From Myxococcota bacterium (GTDB lineage: Bacteria > Myxococcota_A > UBA9160 > SMWR01), in assembly GCA_022447545.1 (NCBI GenBank), contig JAKVBI010000010.1:62001-126000 (forward strand): 64,000 nt of DNA, written 5' to 3'. The notes below the pieces were generated by a model, which saw only the letters and a list, made by a program, of their open reading frames with translations, did no database searches and was not told the DNA's origin. Positions within the stretch are counted from its first letter, which is position 1. The number at the start of each line of letters is the position of its first letter. A program made the position numbers and the translations under genes. Of this stretch, positions 59,203-64,000 are shown piece after piece.

Positions 59203-60420
59203 ATGACCATTTCGTTCGATTTAGCCGAAAACAGTGTCCTGGCCCAGGAGCACTACAACCGCATTGCTCGGGAACAGATGCGGCCGATCGCTCGTGACGC
59301 CGATACCCACGAGCACGAACTCCCCGAGTCCTGGGTTGAATGGTACTGGCTTCACGGACGCGACAACGTGGGAGACGTCAACGCGCCGTCCGACGGTTTT
59401 ATTCAGGTCTGCATTCAGGCTGAAGAACTTTGTTGGGGCGATGCGGGCTTGTATCTGCGAACTCCGACGGCTGCCTTGGGAGGTTCTGCGGTCGCCGCTG
59501 CGGGAACTCAGGAGCAACGCGAGCGGTTTTTGACGCCATTTCGAGGGAGTGGTCACCCGATCTGGGGCGCTATGGCGATTACGGAGGCGGAGGCCGGTTC
59601 GGACGCCGCCGCGATTCAGACGACTGCGGAACGAGACGGTGATGACTATGTGATCAACGGGCAAAAGATCTTCTGTACTGCAGGAGAAGGTGCATCGCAG
59701 GTCGAGGGTGGCTTCGTCGTGGTTTGGGCGACCGTCGACAAGAGTGCGGGTCGCGGTGGCATCAAGTCGTTCGTGGTGCCCGCGGGAACGCCGGGTATGG
59801 AACTCGTCGGTCTGGAGAAGAAGCTCGGAATTCGAGCCTCAGATACGGCCACCCTTCGTTTCGAAAATTGTCGTGTTCCGGCTGCAAACCTTCTGGGGAG
59901 CGCCGAAGTAAAAAAACGGGATTCGAAGACCGGTGACAAGGGTTTCAAGGGCGCCATGGCGACCTTCGACGCAAGTCGCCCGATCGTCGCCGCCATGGCG
60001 GTTGGAGTCGGACGTGCGTCACTGGACTTCCTGCTCGAGGAACTCGACCGTCAAGGTGTTTCGGTCCGGTTCGATGCTCCTCCCTCGGAATTGACGGCCA
60101 TCGAGCGGGATGTGATCGAAATGATTGGGGAGCTCCAAGCGGCTCGGCTGCTCACCTGGCGGGCGGCGAGCATGATGAACAAGGGGAAGCCGAACAATCT
60201 CGAGGCTTCCATGGCCAAGGCGAAGGCGGGTCTGGCCGTGACTCGGATTACTCAGAAGGCCGTCGAAATTCTCGGCCCGCCCGCCTATTCGAAGAAGTTG
60301 ATGGTTGAGAAGTGGATGCGGGATGCGAAGATCAATGACATCTTCGAGGGAACGCAGCAGATCAATCAGTTGATCGTTGCACGGCGAATTCTCGACTATT
60401 CATCGAGCATGCTGCGCTAG
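59203..60420 (+). CDS. Acyl-CoA dehydrogenase
   Basis: A 405-residue acyl-CoA dehydrogenase 13 bases after its partner. Typical features are WGAMAITEAEAGSDAAAIQTTAER, VINGQKIFCTAGEGA, LEKKLGIRASDTATLRFENCRVP and KWMRDAKINDIFEGTQQINQLIVARRIL with the probable catalytic Glu in FEGTQQ. It oxidises acyl-CoA to 2-enoyl-CoA using FAD. Two adjacent unequal ACAD genes are characteristic of heterotetrameric ACADs acting on bulky side chains, which would fit the SCPx thiolase and P450s nearby. Confidence 0.92.
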   Translation: MTISFDLAENSVLAQEHYNRIAREQMRPIARDADTHEHELPESWVEWYWLHGRDNVGDVNAPSDGFIQVCIQAEELCWGDAGLYLRTPTAALGGSAVAAAGTQEQRERFLTPFRGSGHPIWGAMAITEAEAGSDAAAIQTTAERDGDDYVINGQKIFCTAGEGASQVEGGFVVVWATVDKSAGRGGIKSFVVPAGTPGMELVGLEKKLGIRASDTATLRFENCRVPAANLLGSAEVKKRDSKTGDKGFKGAMATFDASRPIVAAMAVGVGRASLDFLLEELDRQGVSVRFDAPPSELTAIERDVIEMIGELQAARLLTWRAASMMNKGKPNNLEASMAKAKAGLAVTRITQKAVEILGPPAYSKKLMVEKWMRDAKINDIFEGTQQINQLIVARRILDYSSSMLR

Positions 60421-60435
60421 TAGGAACGCCGTACT

Positions 60436-61254
60436 TCAGACGACGCCGACGAGGGCCGTGGTCACCAGTCGGCCCTCGGCTCCAGTATCGGTGATGTCGA
60501 CGCGCAAAAGAGAGCTTCGTGATTCGTCGACGAAGCGAGCCTCGGCTCGAATGGGCCCGAAACGGGCCGCTGCCAGGTAGCGGATGGACAGGTCCGAGAC
60601 GCGGGTTGTTCTGCCCCGGTCGTGGCTCGCACGCAGTTCAGCTGCGACCTCGGCAAGAACCGCGTGTACTCCCCCTTGCAGGACGCCGAGAGGGTTTTTT
60701 ACGTAATCCTCGACGTCGACTTCCACGTGTCCCTGTTCGTTCGAAAGAACTCGAATACCGAGTTGCCCTGGTAGGTCCATGCTGAGTGCGGAGTCTGGGA
60801 GTTGGAACTCAATCTCGTCGTTACTACTTTTGATTTGTCCGAGCTCGAATTCTTGTTCGGGGGGGAAAAGAGCGAAATTTGCCTGCGCGGTCCCCACCTG
60901 TCGTGTGCCTGCATCGCTGCAGCCGAAGATCGCGGCATCCAGGACTGCGCTACGGCGCCCCCGATGAAGGAGGGTTGCGGTGACTCGGATCTCATCGAAA
61001 CGCCCGGGCATGAGATCTCGCAAATCCATGTCGGATGTAATGGGGTAGGTGGGGTCTCCGAATCGCTGGGCTTCTCTGCCGGTCACCATGTCGACGAGAG
61101 TTGCAATGGCTCCCATGGGGAGGCCTTGGTCGTTTCGAGCCATGGCGGGCTGGAGCGGGAGGATCCCCAATTCGTGTCCGTCGTGGATCATCAGGCGCAA
61201 GCCGAGGTCGCGAAAGAAGTGGTGCTTGGGCGGGTATGTGTCGTGGTCGGGCAT
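60436..61254 (-). CDS. Tandem hotdog-fold (PaaI-like) thioesterase family protein
   Basis: A 272-residue protein with two hotdog domains: the first with QGLPMGAIATLVDMVTG, the second with NPLGVLQGGVHAVLAEVAAEL and SIRYLAAARFGPIRAEARFV. PaaI-type hotdog proteins hydrolyse acyl-CoA thioesters; the duplicated form can give a pseudodimer. The ATG at 61254 lies in MPDHDTYPP after a weak ribosome site. It is 76 bases downstream of the AGPS-like gene on the same strand and convergent with the acyl-CoA dehydrogenases. Confidence 0.85.
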   Translation of the reverse strand: MPDHDTYPPKHHFFRDLGLRLMIHDGHELGILPLQPAMARNDQGLPMGAIATLVDMVTGREAQRFGDPTYPITSDMDLRDLMPGRFDEIRVTATLLHRGRRSAVLDAAIFGCSDAGTRQVGTAQANFALFPPEQEFELGQIKSSNDEIEFQLPDSALSMDLPGQLGIRVLSNEQGHVEVDVEDYVKNPLGVLQGGVHAVLAEVAAELRASHDRGRTTRVSDLSIRYLAAARFGPIRAEARFVDESRSSLLRVDITDTGAEGRLVTTALVGVV

Positions 61255-61330
61255 GGCTCGTAGGGTCGATGTTTGGGAGCCACGTACCGTAGCAGGTGGA
61301 AGAAGGGGCCGTCGCACTCTCGAGGGTGGA

Positions 61331-63166
61331 CTACTGGTTCGACGCCCCGAAGACATTGGCAGGGTCGAGGGCATGCTTGAATCTTCGAGTGGCCTCGAGA
61401 TTCGCCTCGGATTTCACCAGCGGAAGAAAATCTCGCCGTAGTTTTCCAATGCCGTGGTGGTGGGAAAGCGATCCGCCATTTCGGAGAATCTCGTCGCGGG
61501 CTGCACGCTCGATCTCTGCGTAGGTGCCTGTGGGGTCTTCGATTCCCTGGTAGGAGTGTCCGAAATAGAAGTAGACGCAGACTCCCGTGTTGTAGATCTG
61601 GGTGATGCGGCAGGTTACGAAGGGTTTGCCTGGGAGTCCGTGTTTGGCGTGCTCCTGCCACAGCCGTTGTTTGGTGTTTCTGCACAGATCGAGGGCTTGG
61701 CTCCAGGGCACGGTGGTTTCGAAAGATTCAGCGAGGATGAAGTGTTTCATCATGAAATCGCGGATATACGCGATGGCAAAGGTGAGTTGGTATCCCCTTT
61801 CGCCATTGGCCGCGCCCCCTTTCATGCCCCGATGCCGCTTGGCAATCGCGTAGAGCCGTTTCTCCTGGAGTCTGACTTCATCAGCGGTTCCTTCGAACAC
61901 GAGCGTGCATGCCACCATCTCCTGTGGGTCGTAGCCCAAGGGGCCAGTGACCCACCATCGTTCGAGGGCGCTGCGGTAGGCCTTCCACCCTGTTGGTTTC
62001 GGTTTCAGGGCCTGGCTGAACTGGAACTGAACGTTGTCCACGAGGCGAATGCTGGAGGGTTGTAGGCGTTCCTCTGAGAGTTCCCGCTCCACATCTCGCA
62101 CGAAGGCGAAGCCATCCTCAAAAGAGTGAAATAGAACCGAACCGAACTTTTGGACCTCGGGTATGGGCCGGATGCGTACGGTTGCGCGGGTGACGATTCC
62201 GAAATTTCCCTCAGAACCGAACAGGGCTCGGCGAATGTCCGTACCGATGGACTCGCGAGCCAGCGCAGCGTGATGACCGATGACTCCAAGGGGCGTAATG
62301 GCTCGGAGGTCGAGGACGATGTCTTCGATGTTGCCGTAACGGTTTTTCTTCATCCCGCTGGCGTGGGTGGCAATCCATCCGCCGAGCGTGGAGAACTCCA
62401 CGCTGTCAGGTTCATGTCCGATGGTGAACCCGTGGCGCTCGAGTGTCTTTTGGATGTCTCGCCCCCGGGCACCGGCTTCGATACAGGCGGTGTGATCTTC
62501 AGGGTCGATCCAGAGCACGCGGTTCATACGGCCCATGTCGACACTCACGATGCTTCGCTCTTCGTCGCGCGGGCACAGGAGGGCTTCACTCACATTGGTC
62601 CCCCCGCCAAAGGGGATCAGGCAAACGTCGAAGCGAGTGGCTGCGGCAACGATCGCTTCGATGTCGGCTTCGCTCTCGGGAAAAATCACGAGATCGGGAA
62701 CCCGTTCGATCTGGTCGTATTTGATTGCGTACATCTCCTCCTGAGTTTGGCCGTGGCCATGGCGAAGACGAACGCGTGGGTCAGTGGAGAGTTGGTCACC
62801 CGAGAGTGCACGGCGCAATTCTTCTTCGAAGGCAGCGTGTGGGTTGGGGGGAGGGATCGGGGTGGGATACTGGGACGGGTTGACGTGAGAAGGGTCGAGG
62901 GTGAGGTCGAGTAGTTCACGCGCCCATGGCAATAGATCCACGAGTTCCGCACCCGATAGTGCGTAGCGATCCCCGGTCAGGCGGACGTGTCCGCGGGCGT
63001 CAACTTCGAAACGCGTGTCCTCGAAGCCCCAGTTGCTCTCGCTTTCCGCGTCCTCGGGTGCGACAGGTTCGTGGTCGGGAACGATTCTTCGAAGGGACGC
63101 GGTCGGGTCCTCCGAGAGGATCTCCTGGGACGATTGAGCGACCGCTCCGAGGCCGGTTTCTGACAT
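61331..63166 (-). CDS. FAD-linked oxidase, alkyl-DHAP synthase (AGPS)-like
   Basis: A 611-residue flavoenzyme of the PCMH/VAO superfamily close to alkyldihydroxyacetonephosphate synthase. Features are VIFPESEADIEAIVAAATRFDVCLIPFGGGTNVSEAL, EPDSVEFSTLGGWIATHASGMKKNRYGNIEDIVLDLR and the C-terminal SLSHHHGIGKLRRDFL. AGPS replaces the acyl chain of acyl-DHAP with a fatty alcohol, making the ether bond of ether lipids; bacterial versions occur in myxobacteria. The ATG follows GGAGGTCCCG. A D-lactate or glycolate oxidase role is less likely given the HHHGIGK region. Confidence 0.88.
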   Translation of the reverse strand: MSETGLGAVAQSSQEILSEDPTASLRRIVPDHEPVAPEDAESESNWGFEDTRFEVDARGHVRLTGDRYALSGAELVDLLPWARELLDLTLDPSHVNPSQYPTPIPPPNPHAAFEEELRRALSGDQLSTDPRVRLRHGHGQTQEEMYAIKYDQIERVPDLVIFPESEADIEAIVAAATRFDVCLIPFGGGTNVSEALLCPRDEERSIVSVDMGRMNRVLWIDPEDHTACIEAGARGRDIQKTLERHGFTIGHEPDSVEFSTLGGWIATHASGMKKNRYGNIEDIVLDLRAITPLGVIGHHAALARESIGTDIRRALFGSEGNFGIVTRATVRIRPIPEVQKFGSVLFHSFEDGFAFVRDVERELSEERLQPSSIRLVDNVQFQFSQALKPKPTGWKAYRSALERWWVTGPLGYDPQEMVACTLVFEGTADEVRLQEKRLYAIAKRHRGMKGGAANGERGYQLTFAIAYIRDFMMKHFILAESFETTVPWSQALDLCRNTKQRLWQEHAKHGLPGKPFVTCRITQIYNTGVCVYFYFGHSYQGIEDPTGTYAEIERAARDEILRNGGSLSHHHGIGKLRRDFLPLVKSEANLEATRRFKHALDPANVFGASNQ

Positions 63167-63410
63167 CGGGACCTCCTGTGGAATGCGCGCGCTCGAAAGA
63201 TAGCGGCGTGCCGTCCGAGCAGCCCTTTTCTGGGGGGTCTCATGGGGAGTCGTTGGCCGCTACGCTTGGACCTGGCCTTGGGGGGGCAGCGGGCTGAATC
63301 GATCGCCGAAGTAGGCGTCTAAGCGATGGACGGAAGAGGGCACGAAACTGCGGCCCGGGGTCGATGGCCGAAGAAACGAGTCCGCGGGGCTCGGAGAGGA
63401 GGGGAGGACG

Positions 63411-64000
63411 ATGGCCACCTTGACATCATGGGGCCGCCGAAGCGCGGTACTGGGCCTGGTAGGGGTTGTGCTTTGGGGCGTGGGCTGTGCCCCACGCGCG
63501 ATCCGGGGAGGGCCGGGCACGGAGAACCCGAGTCTCGATGAGCCTGCCATGAGTACGACGCTCGATCGATCCGACGTTGAGTACCTGGTCGCCCAGACCC
63601 TTGATCCGCTGGAGTCCTCGAAATTTTGGATGCGTGACGTGAAGGGCTCGATGGAACGTCCGTTGCTCGCGATCTGGCCCATCGAAAATCGGACCAGTCA
63701 ACACCTGGAGGATCAACTGCTCACGTTGCTCTCGTCCATCGAGACGACCCTTGTGGAAAGCGGCGACGTTCGGATGGTCGACCGGACTCGACAGGCGGAA
63801 TTGACCAGAGAGCTCGGCGTGCAACGAGGTGCTGCCTACGATCCCAGGACGGCACGTGAGTTGGGGCGCCAGTTGGGCGTTCAGTATTTCGTGACGGGCA
63901 AGATTACCTCCATCGAGGAGAAACTGAGCAACACGCGGCGTGTGCAGTACACGCTGTTCTTACAGATTCTCGAGGTGGAAACGGGATTGATCGAGTACCA
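63411..64000 (+). CDS. LpoB-like penicillin-binding protein activator lipoprotein, partial
   Basis: The gene runs off the right edge (196 residues visible). It has a signal with lipobox (VVLWGVGC) and a domain like LpoB/CsgG-type N-termini: LDRSDVEYLVAQTLDPLE, RPLLAIWPIENRTSQHL, GDVRMVDRTRQAELTRELGVQRGAAYDPRTARELGRQLGVQYFVTGKIT. LpoB activates peptidoglycan synthase PBP1b from the outer membrane. The ATG at 63411 follows GAGGGGAGGACG. It is divergent from the AGPS-like gene. Confidence 0.87.
   Translation, partial: MATLTSWGRRSAVLGLVGVVLWGVGCAPRAIRGGPGTENPSLDEPAMSTTLDRSDVEYLVAQTLDPLESSKFWMRDVKGSMERPLLAIWPIENRTSQHLEDQLLTLLSSIETTLVESGDVRMVDRTRQAELTRELGVQRGAAYDPRTARELGRQLGVQYFVTGKITSIEEKLSNTRRVQYTLFLQILEVETGLIEY

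Noticed and set aside
1-64000. CRISPR array, insertion sequence, prophage or toxin-antitoxin system
   Set aside because: No regularly spaced direct repeats, transposase, integrase or recognisable toxin-antitoxin pair was found on either strand.

Overview
The window is GC-rich, gene-dense chromosomal DNA from a Gram-negative bacterium. Outer-membrane biology is indicated by an RND efflux pump, several lipoproteins, an M48 lipoprotein protease and an LpoB-type protein. The gene mix is rich in acyl-CoA enzymes, luciferase-like (LLM) oxidoreductases, P450s, SDRs, amidohydrolases, a DUF849 enzyme and an alkyl-DHAP-synthase-like enzyme. It resembles uncultured deltaproteobacterial-grade lineages (Myxococcota, Binatota or Desulfobacterota-like), but this placement is inference. 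No insertion sequences, phage genes or CRISPR arrays were seen.

The most striking content is selenocysteine decoding. A selenocysteine tRNA (anticodon UCA) lies at 17382-17480. At 32530-33087 an apparently broken gene reads continuously if its internal TGA is decoded as Sec, giving exactly the motif U-G-S-C of the UGSC selenoprotein family. A small hairpin immediately 3' of the TGA fits a bacterial SECIS. This selenoprotein sits in a tight three-gene operon between a 334-residue protein of unknown function and a small NifU-like CxxC protein. The function of this operon is not known to me.

Layout. 1-3.3 kb: AhpD-like protein (cut by the window edge), 2-hydroxyacid dehydrogenase, DAACS dicarboxylate symporter, small lipoprotein. 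3.4-6.7 kb: minus-strand operon of parvulin PPIase, HupE/UreJ-like protein, FxsA and a methyltransferase. 7-11.5 kb: ferredoxin, GT-C glycosyltransferase coupled to a trypsin-like protease, BKACE enzyme. 11.6-17.5 kb: tRNA-Ala, tRNA-Leu, MoeB-rhodanese, two small unknown proteins, a divergent UvrA, tRNA-Sec. 17.7-24.7 kb: a MerR-TPR protein, then (minus strand) TetR, RND adaptor, RND pump and alpha/beta hydrolase. 24.7-31.3 kb: minus-strand epimerase, amidohydrolase, AspH-like protein, Stealth protein, SMP-30 and CoA-transferase. 31.5-33.4 kb: the selenoprotein operon. 33.4-39.1 kb: RecD2, phosphoesterase, LLM enzyme, D-aminoacylase-like protein. 39.3-40.8 kb: M48 protease.

40.9-63.2 kb is mainly a catabolic or lipid-modifying region. 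It holds enoyl-CoA hydratase, thiolase, an HMG-CoA-synthase-like/DUF35 fusion and an acyl-CoA ligase. It continues with an operon LLM-P450-LLM-alcohol dehydrogenase, two SDRs, a PQQ dehydrogenase, a second P450, a DUF3604 protein, two acyl-CoA dehydrogenases, a double-hotdog protein and an AGPS-like flavoenzyme. Together these suggest oxidation, CoA activation and thiolytic cleavage of hydrophobic acids, possibly sterol- or terpenoid-like, but no substrate can be read from the sequence. The window ends inside an LpoB-like lipoprotein gene. Non-ATG starts (GTG, TTG) with good Shine-Dalgarno sequences and stop/start overlaps are common.
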